Of a DNA stretch of 64,000 nt, positions 54,642 through 63,229 are shown one piece after another. The DNA lies in assembly GCA_964538915.1 (NCBI GenBank), contig CAZIFB010000012.1, forward strand, positions 1 through 64,000, in the 5' to 3' direction. Under the pieces are notes generated by a model. The model was given only the letters and a program-made list of their open reading frames with translations. It was not told where the DNA came from and made no database searches. A program made the translations under genes and the position numbers. Within the stretch, counting starts at the first letter, position 1. Each line of letters begins with the position of its first letter. The DNA comes from JAEUHQ01 sp964538915. GTDB taxonomy: Bacteria > Planctomycetota > UBA1135 > UBA2386.

Positions 54642-56333
54642 TCACGCGGGTTTCTTGCGGGTCAGGAACAGCGCCGCGCCCATCGACAGGACACCGAGCG
54701 TCGCGAGCCAGACGCGCGGATCGAGCCACCACGCGGCGCCGCCGGTCGGGTGAGCGCCCGCGTCGTCGTGACCGTGGCCTTCGTGTCCGGAGGTCGCGGC
54801 GTGTTCGCCGTGCGCATCGTGCGGAGACCCGTGCGTTTCGTCGCCGTGCGTTCCGTGCGCGGCGGCGGGCTCGTTGCCGTGTTCGTCCGGTTCGGTGGCG
54901 TGTCCGTGCGCGGGTGCGTGTCCGTGCGACGGCTTCGTCTCCCCGCCGGGCGCGGCCGCCGGCATCGTGTCGTTCGACGGCGTGTCCTTGAGCCAAGCGA
55001 CGTCCCCGGTCGCCAGGTCGTAGACCGCCGGCAGGATCGCGAACCGCCCTTCGGTCTCGAGCCGCTGCAGGAGCGGGCTGCGCGTGCGCGCCTCGGCGAC
55101 CGACCGCAGCACGTTGCCGCGCACGGCGCGGGTGACGAGATCGGCGCCCTTGTCACCGTCGACCTGGGCGCGCGCGACCGAGGGCTCGAGGCGCGCCAGC
55201 AGCGAACGCATGTTCGGCGACAGTTCGGCGCCCTCGGGATGTTCGGACGCCGCCTGGATCGCGCCGCAGCGGCTGTGGCCCATCACGACGAGCAGTGAGG
55301 CGCCGGTGTGACCCGCCGCGTATTCGATGCTCGCGAGCGTGTCGTCGTTGATCGTGTTGCCCGCGACGCGGATCACGAAGAGCTCGCCGAGGCCGGCGTC
55401 GAAGACGTGTTCGGGCGCGACTCGCGAGTCCGAGCACGTGAGCACGATCGCGAGCGGCTGCTGGCCGTGCGTGAGTTCTTCGCGGCGCTTGCCGGAGATG
55501 TCGCCCGCGGCCTGGCCGGCGCCGAGGAAGCGGCGGTGGCCCGCCTGCAGCATTCGGAGAGCGACGTGCGGCGGGACGCCCGCCGGGGCGGCGGCCGTGG
55601 GTTCCGTCTTCGTCTGCGCCTCGGCCGGCATCGGGCGCGTCGGCAGCCACTCGACTTCGCCCGAGGCGAGGTGGTAGCGCGCGCCGACCATGCGGAAGCG
55701 GCCGACCGACGCATACCGGCGCAGCAGCTGGCTGCGGCGCAGGCACTCCTGGACGGTGTAGTGCACGTTCTCTTCTTCTGCGGCAGCGCACAGTTCGGCG
55801 CCGGAGAAAGCGCGTGCCTTCGCGCGGCGGACCGCCGGTTCGATCTGTTCGAGGAGCTGCTGCACCGCCTGGCTCGGCGCGTCGTGGCCGGTTCCGTTGC
55901 CGGGCGACTCGACCTGCGCGACGGTCGCCGCGACCGCGCCGCACTTCTCGTGGCCGAGGACGACGCACAAGGGGACGTTCAGGTGTTCGACCGCGTACTC
56001 GATGCTCGCGAGCGTCTCCGGGTCGCACGTGTGACCCGCGACGCGGACGACGAACAGTTCGCCGAGCCCCGCGTTGAAGACGTGTTCGGGCGGCACGCGG
56101 CTGTCGGCGCAGCACAGCACGATCGCCATCGGGCTCTGGCCCCGAGCGAGCGTCCGCCGGACGCCGTCGCCGAGAGGCTGCGGCACGGAGCGATCCGCGG
56201 CGAAGCGGCGATTGCCCTCCTGCAGGGCGCGCATCGCATCGTCCGGGCTGCGTTGGGCAGACAGCGAGCCTGCGGCGAGCGAGCCGATGGCGAGCAGCAG
56301 GCTGGCGGTGCGGAATCGAGAGACAGGTCCCAT
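54642..56333 (-). CDS. Exported, membrane-anchored tandem beta-carbonic anhydrase
   Basis: The 563-aa protein has a Sec signal peptide ending in LSAQ and two complete beta-carbonic anhydrase domains. Domain 1 (about 30-235) has zinc ligands Cys75, His128, Cys131 and the Asp77-Arg79 pair (CADSR, HEKCG). Domain 2 (about 255-450) has Cys300, His353, Cys356 and Asp302-Arg304 (CSDSR, HSRCG). Residues of about 465-530 are His-rich (some 16 His, many as HG pairs), then one membrane helix and RKKPA. It should hydrate CO2 in the periplasm, held to the inner membrane. Both sites look intact. Confidence 0.93.
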   Translation of the reverse strand: MGPVSRFRTASLLLAIGSLAAGSLSAQRSPDDAMRALQEGNRRFAADRSVPQPLGDGVRRTLARGQSPMAIVLCCADSRVPPEHVFNAGLGELFVVRVAGHTCDPETLASIEYAVEHLNVPLCVVLGHEKCGAVAATVAQVESPGNGTGHDAPSQAVQQLLEQIEPAVRRAKARAFSGAELCAAAEEENVHYTVQECLRRSQLLRRYASVGRFRMVGARYHLASGEVEWLPTRPMPAEAQTKTEPTAAAPAGVPPHVALRMLQAGHRRFLGAGQAAGDISGKRREELTHGQQPLAIVLTCSDSRVAPEHVFDAGLGELFVIRVAGNTINDDTLASIEYAAGHTGASLLVVMGHSRCGAIQAASEHPEGAELSPNMRSLLARLEPSVARAQVDGDKGADLVTRAVRGNVLRSVAEARTRSPLLQRLETEGRFAILPAVYDLATGDVAWLKDTPSNDTMPAAAPGGETKPSHGHAPAHGHATEPDEHGNEPAAAHGTHGDETHGSPHDAHGEHAATSGHEGHGHDDAGAHPTGGAAWWLDPRVWLATLGVLSMGAALFLTRKKPA

Positions 56334-56667
56334 GCAGCGATCTCCGTGTCGTCGGGTCGCACGACGAATCGGCAGCGACTGTGGGGGAACTGGACGATGC
56401 CGCGCACGGCACCGTGACACCGCGGCCTCGACTCCGGCGGGTTTCGTGGTCCGGAGAGCGCCAAACCACGCCGTCCCCGCGCCGGCCATTGACCCGACCG
56501 CGGCGGTCGCTACCGTTCTTCGCCTTCCATCCCGGGCAACCGTGTCCGCGGATCGCTACCCGTCTGCGGCGGCTGCGCCGGGTCGCACCGAGCCCGATGC
56601 CGCGCGGCCCGTTCTCCGACGGGCCACCCCAACGATGTCATCTCCGAGCCCTACCCCCCGCACCGCC
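56334..56667. other. Divergent promoter region of carbonic anhydrase and fusA
   Basis: This 334-base stretch has no gene I trust. On the plus strand TTGACC (56489-56494) and TACCGT (56511-56516) are 16 bases apart and form the best -35/-10 pair in the window, probably for fusA with a leader of about 150 bases. The spacer holds the inverted repeat GACCGC-G-GCGGTC. No clear promoter is seen for the leftward gene. Confidence 0.5.
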
Positions 56668-58761
56668 ATGTCCGACAAGAAGGATTCGAAGGACGTCCAG
56701 ACCATCAAGACGTTCCGCAACTTCGGCGTCATCGCGCACATCGACGCGGGCAAGACGACGTTCAGCGAGCGCATCCTCTACATCACCGGCAAGAGCCACA
56801 AGATCGGTGAGGTGCACGAGGGTGCTGCCACGATGGACTACCTCGAGGAAGAGCGGAAGCGCGGCATCACGATCACGTCCGCCGCGACGACGTGCTTCTG
56901 GCGCCAGCACCGGATGAGCCTGATCGACACGCCAGGCCACGTCGACTTCACCGCGGAAGTGGAGCGTTCGCTGCGCGTGCTCGACGGCGCGGTCGGTGTG
57001 TTCTGCGCAGTCGCTGGTGTGCAGCCGCAGTCCGAGACGGTCTGGCGCCAGGCCAACCGCTACAAGGTCCCGCGCATCGCGTTCGTCAACAAGATGGACC
57101 GCACGGGCGCTGACTTCTACAAGGCCGTCGAGTCGATGCGCACGCGGCTCTACGCCAACCCCGTGCCGCTCGTGATGCCGATCGGCAAGGAGAAGTCCTT
57201 CCAGGGCGTCGTCGATCTCATCAACATGAAGGCCTGCGTGTGGGCCGACGACGACGCGCGCGAGATGACCGTCGGGGACGTTCCCGACGAGCTGCTCGCC
57301 GAAGCGAAGAAGCGCCGCGAGCAGATGGTGGAAGCCGTCGCCGAGTGCCACGACACCGTGCTTGAGAAGTTCGTCGAGGGCGAGGAGGTCACGATCCCCG
57401 AGATCATGATGGCCATCCGTCAGGGCACCTTGGACCTCAAGATCACGCCGGTCTTCTGCGGCTCCGCGTTCAAGGACAAGGGCGTGCAGAACGTGCTCGA
57501 CGCGATCGTCGACTTCCTGCCGAGCCCGATCGACGTGCCGGCGATCGAGGGCTTCAACCCGGAGAACGACGAGAAGGTCCAGCGTCCGCTGATGCCCGAC
57601 CAGCCGTTCGCGGGGCTCGTGTTCAAGACGATCAGCGATCCGAACGGCGACCTCACCTTCATCCGCATCTACACGGGTGAGATGAACCAGGGCGAGAAGT
57701 ACTACAACGCCCGCACGCGCCGCTTCGAGCGCATCGGCCGCCTCGTGCGCATGCATGCGGCACAGCGCGAGCCGATCGACACCGCGCGCGCCGGTGACAT
57801 CGTCGCCGCAGTCGGCATCAAGGACTCGATCACGGGCGACACGCTGTCGACCCGCGAGAACCCGGTGATCTACGAAGCGATGAACTTCCCGGACACCGTC
57901 ATCAGCATGGCGATCGAGCCGAAGTCGAGCGGCGATCGCGACAAGCTCTCGGAAGTCATCGGGAAGCTCGTGCGCGAGGATCCGACGTTCAAGGCGCGCA
58001 CCGACGAACAGACCGGCCAGATGGTCATCTCGGGCATGGGCGAGCTGCACCTCGAAGTGAAGTGCAACATGATCATGAACGACTACAAGATCGGCGTGAC
58101 GGTCGGCCGTCCGAAGGTCGCGTACAAGATGACGCTGAAGGGGCCGAAGACGGTCGAAGCGCGCCACATCAAGCAGTCGGGTGGTTCGGGTCAGTTCGCC
58201 GTTGCCCGCGTGAGGTTCAGCACCGACCCCGAAGTCGAGGACCTCAAGTTCGTCGACGCGGTGAAGGGCGGCTCGGTCCCGCGCGAGTACATCCCGGCAG
58301 TCGAATCCGGCATCGAAGCCGCGATCAAGGGCGGTGGCCGCATCGGCTTCCCGTACTGCAAGGTCGTCGCCGAGCTCTACGACGGCCAGGCGCACGACGT
58401 CGACTCGAGCGCGATGGCGTTCGAGGCGGCGGGTGTGCTCGCGTTCCGCATGGCTGCGGAAGGCAACAGCCAGCTGCTCGAGCCGATCATGAAGATCGAG
58501 ATCGAGGCGCCCGAGGAAAAGACCGGCGACGTCATCGGTGACCTCAGCTCCCGTCGCGGTCTCGTCGAGGAGATGATCAGCAAGCCGGGCGGCATTTCCG
58601 CCGTCACCGGCAAGGTTCCGCTCGCCGAGATGTTCCAGTACTCGACGACGCTGCGTTCGCTGACGCAGGGCCGCGGGACCTACACGATGGAGCCGGCGTC
58701 GTACGAGCCGGTGCCGCCGAACATCGCCGAGAAGGTTCTCGCCGAAGTCGTGAAGGGATGA
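56668..58761 (+). CDS. fusA: Translation elongation factor G
   Basis: The 697-aa GTPase drives ribosomal translocation. G1 AHIDAGKTT, switch I with GITITSAATT, G3 DTPGHVDF and G4 NKMDRTGA are all present, as are domains II-V through the C-terminal GRGTYTMEPASYEPVP. Normal length. The ATG at 56668 (MSDKKDS) was chosen; an ATG 11 codons upstream lacks conservation. It stands alone, not in a str operon, so a second EF-G copy elsewhere is possible. Confidence 0.97.
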   Translation: MSDKKDSKDVQTIKTFRNFGVIAHIDAGKTTFSERILYITGKSHKIGEVHEGAATMDYLEEERKRGITITSAATTCFWRQHRMSLIDTPGHVDFTAEVERSLRVLDGAVGVFCAVAGVQPQSETVWRQANRYKVPRIAFVNKMDRTGADFYKAVESMRTRLYANPVPLVMPIGKEKSFQGVVDLINMKACVWADDDAREMTVGDVPDELLAEAKKRREQMVEAVAECHDTVLEKFVEGEEVTIPEIMMAIRQGTLDLKITPVFCGSAFKDKGVQNVLDAIVDFLPSPIDVPAIEGFNPENDEKVQRPLMPDQPFAGLVFKTISDPNGDLTFIRIYTGEMNQGEKYYNARTRRFERIGRLVRMHAAQREPIDTARAGDIVAAVGIKDSITGDTLSTRENPVIYEAMNFPDTVISMAIEPKSSGDRDKLSEVIGKLVREDPTFKARTDEQTGQMVISGMGELHLEVKCNMIMNDYKIGVTVGRPKVAYKMTLKGPKTVEARHIKQSGGSGQFAVARVRFSTDPEVEDLKFVDAVKGGSVPREYIPAVESGIEAAIKGGGRIGFPYCKVVAELYDGQAHDVDSSAMAFEAAGVLAFRMAAEGNSQLLEPIMKIEIEAPEEKTGDVIGDLSSRRGLVEEMISKPGGISAVTGKVPLAEMFQYSTTLRSLTQGRGTYTMEPASYEPVPPNIAEKVLAEVVKG

Positions 58762-58771
58762 TCGGGTGAGC

Positions 58772-58795
58772 CGCGCCGCCGTCGCAGGCGGCGTG
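58772..58795 (+). terminator. fusA terminator hairpin
   Basis: CGCGCCGCC and GGCGGCGTG pair (9 bp, one G-U) around a GTCGCA loop, 10 bases past the fusA stop and before the convergent cupin gene. No U-tract. Confidence 0.65.
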
Positions 58796-58839
58796 ACACA
58801 CGCGAACAGCACGCGGGCTCCGGCGCGAAGGCGCCTCGG

Positions 58840-59181
58840 TCAGCCGGCCAGCAGCACGCCTTCGTGCGCGAGTGCGAGCAGGACGCACGGCCTGTCGCCC
58901 GGCAGCGCCACGGGAGAGTGCGTCGACCCGTCGTCATAGTCGACGAACTCGCCGGCGCGATGCTCGCCGCGCTCGTCGCGGTAGCCGCCCTGCAGCACCA
59001 GGACCGCCTCGACGCCGCGGTGCGTGTGGCGCGGATAGCCGTGTCCGGGATCCATCCGGATCAGTGCCAGCACGCGGCCGGTGGCCCGGTCGCTCGCGTA
59101 GAAGTGGATCGCGACGCCTGGATAGCGCGTCGTGCGCCACGGGATCGCACCGAGGTCCGTCCGGCTATCCTGTCGCTCCAT
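58840..59181 (-). CDS. Cupin domain protein (ChrR-like cupin)
   Basis: The 113-aa single cupin has RTTRYPGVAIHFY, the first metal motif GYPRHTHRGVEAVLVLQGGYRD, and the second motif SPVALPGDRPCVLLAL. It resembles the cupin half of ChrR-type anti-sigma proteins. Metal ligands look present (H-x-H and Glu). The ATG at 59181 overlaps the divergent ATG of the next gene by two bases, so one of the two starts may be wrong. Confidence 0.78.
   Translation of the reverse strand: MERQDSRTDLGAIPWRTTRYPGVAIHFYASDRATGRVLALIRMDPGHGYPRHTHRGVEAVLVLQGGYRDERGEHRAGEFVDYDDGSTHSPVALPGDRPCVLLALAHEGVLLAG
59166..59171 (+). promoter_or_regulatory. Candidate -10 (TATCCT) of the pterin enzyme gene
   Basis: The hexamer ends 8 bases before the ATG at 59180 and lies inside the divergent cupin coding region. 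Confidence 0.45.
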
Positions 59182-59680
59182 GACCGCCCCGAGAGAAACC
59201 TGGTCGATCGAGATCGACAAGGACTACCTGAAGTTCAGCGCCGCGCACTTCCTGATCTTCCCCGATGGCTCGGCGGAGCGCCTGCACGGCCACAACTACC
59301 GGGTCTACGTCGACCTCCACACGGACCTGGACGCCCACGGTCTGGTCGTGAACTTCCAGGAGATCAAGCCGATGGTGCGCGCGATCTGCGACGAACTCGA
59401 CGAGCACCTGCTGATTCCGGGGCGGCACCCGGTGCTCACGGTGACACAAGACGGGGGCCACCTCGAGATCCGCTACCGCGAGCGTCGCTACCTCGTGCCG
59501 GCCGAGGAGGTCATCGTCCTGCCGATCGGCAACACCAGCGCCGAGAACCTCGCCGCGTGGTTCGGGCGAACGCTGCGCGAGCGGATGCGCGAGGCGTGGC
59601 CGAGGCTCGTCGTGCGGCGGCTCTCGATCGGGGTCGAGGAGACGCCGGGGCAGCGCGGCGTGTGGGCGCTCAGCGAGTAG
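59180..59680 (+). CDS. 6-pyruvoyl-tetrahydropterin synthase family, PTPS-III type
   Basis: The 166-aa protein has the PTPS zinc ligands His23, His36 and His38 (AAHFLIF; LHGHNY). The catalytic Cys of QueD and classical PTPS, expected four residues before HGH, is Ala32. Instead Glu33 gives the E-x-x-H-G-H signature (ERLHGH) of PTPS-III, which makes 6-hydroxymethyl-dihydropterin from dihydroneopterin triphosphate and can replace FolB in folate synthesis. So it is more likely a folate enzyme than QueD. The C-terminal GVEETPG carries the usual Glu. Confidence 0.8.
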   Translation: MTAPRETWSIEIDKDYLKFSAAHFLIFPDGSAERLHGHNYRVYVDLHTDLDAHGLVVNFQEIKPMVRAICDELDEHLLIPGRHPVLTVTQDGGHLEIRYRERRYLVPAEEVIVLPIGNTSAENLAAWFGRTLRERMREAWPRLVVRRLSIGVEETPGQRGVWALSE

Positions 59681-59686
59681 TCGCCG

Positions 59687-59983
59687 TCACTCCGCAGCAG
59701 GTGCGCGATAGCCGTGCAGCCAGCGCGCCGGCCCTTCGCCGCAGTTGCGCACCGTGTGTCGGGTGCCGGCCGGGATGCGCAACTCGTCGCCGGCTGCCAT
59801 CCGGATCGTGCGATCGCCCAGCATGACCAAGCAGTCGCCTTCGAGCAGGAACACGATCTCGTCGTCGTCGTGCAGGAAGTCGTGCCACACCTGACCGGGT
59901 GGATCGACCCACACGTCGCACGAGAACCCCTGGGCGGCCCAGTCGCAGCGGATGTCGTCCTTGTCGATCCTCGTTCGTTGCAC
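59687..59983 (-). CDS. Cupin domain protein
   Basis: The 98-aa cupin has WVDPPGQVWHDFLHDDDEI, FLLEGDCLVMLGD, then RIPAGTRHTVRNCG and a basic end. The GTG at 59983 is preceded by GGGAGAG about 6 bases upstream, a good ribosome binding site, which decides the start. Cupins of this size bind metal or small ligands; the function is not assignable. Confidence 0.75.
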   Translation of the reverse strand: MQRTRIDKDDIRCDWAAQGFSCDVWVDPPGQVWHDFLHDDDEIVFLLEGDCLVMLGDRTIRMAAGDELRIPAGTRHTVRNCGEGPARWLHGYRAPAAE

Positions 59984-60564
59984 GGAGCTCTCCCGGTGCG
60001 CCGATGCGTTCGTCGGTCGCCGCGGGTGGTGGGCCGCGCCGGCCGTGTGGTGTTCGGTGGACCGGATCAAACCGCACGACCCGGCCGGAGGGAAGATGCA
60101 ACCCGCAGGAGCTGCATCGCTCGGGTGCTTCACCCCGATCGCAAGGCGGGCAGGGGGATCGCAGCGCCGAGCCGCCGCGAACGCGGCAAACTAGCTCCGC
60201 CGCAGCTCGGGTAACACGCTACCGCGACACGGACTCCGCCTACCAACGCGGGTCGAAGGGCGGGCGCGATCGCGCCGCTGCCCGGCACTCCGCTCGGCTT
60301 TGCACCGGGAAAGTGCTCCTGCCCCCAAGGCACCGGCCGAGCACGAAACGTGTCGACCAACTCGCTGACTGGCCGACTGCACCATGGGCTTGCGCCCGAG
60401 AACAGACCCCTCTGATTCGCGGTGCCGCTTCGGCGTCCGAAGACTCGACTCGGAAGACCTTGGGGACAGGAAGTGCTCCGCAAGGGGCATGGACCTCGCG
60501 GAACGCCGGTTCAGACGCGCGGGGCGGAGGCGCGGGTTCCGTCGCGAATGCAGAAAACGCGCGA
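59984..60564. other. 581 bases without a recognised gene
   Basis: Frames here are Arg/Ser/Pro-rich and show none of the regular third-position GC bias of real genes nearby. No tRNA, tmRNA, RNase P or SRP signature was found. A perfect 14-base palindrome GGCGCGATCGCGCC occurs at 60263-60276. It could hold an unrecognised structured RNA, a degraded gene, or a regulatory region. Confidence 0.55.
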
Positions 60565-61902
60565 TCAGCGCAATGCCAGCGGTTCCGGCGTGCCGCTCGC
60601 CGCAACCCGGCGGATGTGCTCGTGCACTTCCATCGCACGCGCGACGCACTGGTCGCTGTTGTGGTACTCGTAGCGACCGAACCTGCCGAAGGTGAGGTAG
60701 CCGCTCGCGTCGAACCAGCGGCGCACGCGACCGATGCGCGCGGCGAACTCCAGGTCCTGGTGGATGTAGGCGTACTCGTTGTTGCACCACTCCGCGAGCA
60801 CCACGCGATCGGGCTCGAGAATCCCGGCTCGGCCGAGGGCGGCGACCACGTCGCGCGTCCACGCGGCGTCGGGCTTCAGTTCGCCGCGGTGTGTCACTTC
60901 GGCGAGGAACGAGCCGTGCCCGGCGGGTGCGTTGTGTGGCGAGTAGTTGCTGAACCACGTGACGCGGTTCGTCGGCCCCTGCTCGGGGAAGGGCAGGTAG
61001 GCCCAGCTGATCGGCGGCAGCGGTTCGTCGAGTTTCACGCCGATCATCACGTTCACCAGCGAGATGGGGCGCAGCGCGCGGATGTCGGCGCGGACGTCGG
61101 CAGGGATCTCCGCGATCGCCGGTTCGATCTGCGGCAGCGGCACGGTGTTCACGACGAGATCGAACGACTCGCCGTTCACCCGGTAGCTCGATCCGCGCTT
61201 CTCGACCGCCGTCACGGCGACGCCGCATTGGAGCTCGAAGCCGCCGCCGTCGACGGTGCCGCGCACCATCGCTTCGAAGCCGCCGTGCTTCGGGAACCAG
61301 AAGACCGACTGGTGGCTGTAGCCCTCGGTGTCGATGCCGATCGCCGACTTCACGATGTCAACGATCGGCGCCTCGGGCACGCGCCCGGCGACCCAGTCGC
61401 TCGCCATCGTGCGCAGGTCGCACTTCCAGATCTTCTCGTTGTACGGAACCATGAAGTGGCGCGCGAAGCCCTCGCCCATGCGCCACCGGATCCAGTCACC
61501 GAAGTTCGGCGGGCACGGCACGCCGGCCCGGCGCGTTGCGTAGGCCTCCACGTAGCCCGCCATGCAGTCGACGATGGCGTCCTTCGTCAGGTGGCCGACG
61601 CCGTTCTCGAAGGGGTAGGGCACCCAGCGGTCGTGCCAGCGGATCTTCGTGTTGCGCACCGTGCGCACCGTGCCCGCTTCGCCGCCGCAGCGCGCGAGCT
61701 GCCAGTCGAGGACACGCTTGTCCTTCGAGAAGACGATGTGTCCGCCGGCTTCGTCGAACGTGAATTCGCCGTAGCGACGGCTCTTGCACAGACCGCCGGC
61801 GCGTTCGGCCTTCTCGATCACCACGACGCGGTGGCCGTCGGCAGCGAGCATGCGGGCGAGGGCGACACCGGAGATGCCGCCGCCGAGGATGGCGATCTTC
61901 AC
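60565..61902 (-). CDS. FAD-dependent protoporphyrinogen oxidase/UDP-galactopyranose mutase-like protein
   Basis: The 445-aa flavoprotein has the dinucleotide motif IAILGGGISGVALARMLAADGH, then VVVIEKAERAGGLCKS. The segment GGHIVFSKDKRVLDW and the PYPFENGVGHL...FGDWIRWRMGEGFARHFMVPYNEKIWK block recall amine-oxidase-like proteins that act in polysaccharide loci. The start is GTG at 61902 with GGAG upstream. The substrate is unknown; a sugar-nucleotide or isoprenoid role is possible. Confidence 0.78.
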   Translation of the reverse strand: MKIAILGGGISGVALARMLAADGHRVVVIEKAERAGGLCKSRRYGEFTFDEAGGHIVFSKDKRVLDWQLARCGGEAGTVRTVRNTKIRWHDRWVPYPFENGVGHLTKDAIVDCMAGYVEAYATRRAGVPCPPNFGDWIRWRMGEGFARHFMVPYNEKIWKCDLRTMASDWVAGRVPEAPIVDIVKSAIGIDTEGYSHQSVFWFPKHGGFEAMVRGTVDGGGFELQCGVAVTAVEKRGSSYRVNGESFDLVVNTVPLPQIEPAIAEIPADVRADIRALRPISLVNVMIGVKLDEPLPPISWAYLPFPEQGPTNRVTWFSNYSPHNAPAGHGSFLAEVTHRGELKPDAAWTRDVVAALGRAGILEPDRVVLAEWCNNEYAYIHQDLEFAARIGRVRRWFDASGYLTFGRFGRYEYHNSDQCVARAMEVHEHIRRVAASGTPEPLALR

Positions 61903-62047
61903 GCAGGGAGCTCCAGCAGCGGACGAGTCACGAGGTGCAGGACTCTACCCGCCGCACCGCGCGCTGCACCCGTGCGTCGCGGGCACGCTCGGAAACGTCC
62001 CCGCGCATCGGGACTTCGCACACGCATCGCCTCATGATGTCGGCCCC

Positions 62048-63229
62048 TTGGTCGACCCCGGATCCACGGCGCCCACGGCTGGCCCGAACGCACGCGAGCG
62101 CATCGCCGTCGCCAGTCTCGCCCTCGCGGCGTTCGCACTGAACCTCAACACGAACGTGCTCGGCGCGCTGCTCCCGTTCGTGCGGCGCGAACTGGTGCTC
62201 GCGGACGGTCAGGACACGTGGCTCGTTGCGGCGGCGGCACTCGGATCGGCGATCGGCGCGCTGGCCGCGGGACCGATGTCGGTGCGGCGGGGGCGCCGCG
62301 GTGCGCTCGTGGCCGGGCTCGTCGTGTTCGTGCTGTTCAGCGTCGCCCACCTGGCGGCGCGGTCGTTCTGGCCGTTCCTCGCGCTGCGCTGCGCTGCGGG
62401 CATCGCCGTCGGCGTCGCGTACGCGGCGGCGTCCGCGCTCGTGGCCGAAGTGGTTCCGTACGGACGCCGCGGCGCCGCGATGGGGCGGTTCACCGCAGGC
62501 ATGTTCCTCGCGATCGCCGCGGGCATGCCGCTGTCCGTGGCGTTCGCGAACGCCGGCGTCTGGCCCGCGATCTTCGTCGTGCAGGCGGCCGTCGCGGCGC
62601 TCGGCTGCTTCTGGGCGCTGCGCGCCGTGCCGCCGTCGACGGTCGGAGAGGCGTCCGGGTCGATGACCGCGCTGCTGCGCGACGGCGCCGTGCGCTCCGG
62701 GCTCTTCGCGACGATGCTGCACACCGGGTCGTTCTTCACGAGCGTGCAGCTCGCGACGAGCTGGCTCGACCAAACCGGCGTCGTGCCGAAGGAACGCCAG
62801 ATCTGGCTCTGGGTCGGCCTCGGCTTCGCGTCCGTGGTGGGCAGCGCGGCGTTCGGCCGATTCGCGGACCGCGTCGGCAAGCGAAACTTCGTACTCGTCA
62901 CGTCGGTCGTTCTCGTGGGTTGCTTCGGTGTGCTCGCGAAGGAACCGGGGCCGATGCTCCTCCTGGTCGTCGGCTCCCTGCTCGCGGTGACCGCTGCCGC
63001 GCGAACGGGTCCATTGCAGGCGCTCGTGTCGGGGCTCGTGCCGACGCAGGACCTCGCGGTGCTGATGGGACTGCGGGGGGCGGCGATGCAGCTGGGCGTC
63101 GTGGGGTTCGCGGCAGCGGCGTCGCCGGTGTCGCGCGAGTACGGGTTCCGCGGCGTGCTGATCCTCGCCGCCGCGTGCCAGTTCGTGTCCTACGCCGCGA
63201 TTCGCTTCCGCGTGCGGGAGGTCCGGTGA
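62048..63229 (+). CDS. Major facilitator superfamily transporter
   Basis: The 393-aa protein has about 12 membrane helices. Loop 2-3 has GPMSVRRGRRGAL (MFS motif A type) and the mirror loop has GRFADRVGKRNF. It may export drugs or metabolites. The start is uncertain: no in-frame ATG fits, and TTG at 62048 is the best choice that avoids the divergent gene. The stop overlaps the next start by four bases, so the two work together. Confidence 0.82.
   Translation: MVDPGSTAPTAGPNARERIAVASLALAAFALNLNTNVLGALLPFVRRELVLADGQDTWLVAAAALGSAIGALAAGPMSVRRGRRGALVAGLVVFVLFSVAHLAARSFWPFLALRCAAGIAVGVAYAAASALVAEVVPYGRRGAAMGRFTAGMFLAIAAGMPLSVAFANAGVWPAIFVVQAAVAALGCFWALRAVPPSTVGEASGSMTALLRDGAVRSGLFATMLHTGSFFTSVQLATSWLDQTGVVPKERQIWLWVGLGFASVVGSAAFGRFADRVGKRNFVLVTSVVLVGCFGVLAKEPGPMLLLVVGSLLAVTAAARTGPLQALVSGLVPTQDLAVLMGLRGAAMQLGVVGFAAAASPVSREYGFRGVLILAAACQFVSYAAIRFRVREVR

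Noticed and set aside
59180..59680. QueD (6-carboxy-tetrahydropterin synthase)
   Set aside because: The catalytic Cys before HGH is absent and Glu33 gives the PTPS-III signature.
59984..60640. Small leftward frames of 117 and 132 codons
   Set aside because: Their composition is Arg/Ser/Pro-rich without third-position bias, and they overlap each other; no domain is seen.
61784..62047. MFS start far upstream at 61784
   Set aside because: It would overlap the divergent FAD gene by over 100 bases, and the added residues are not membrane-protein-like.
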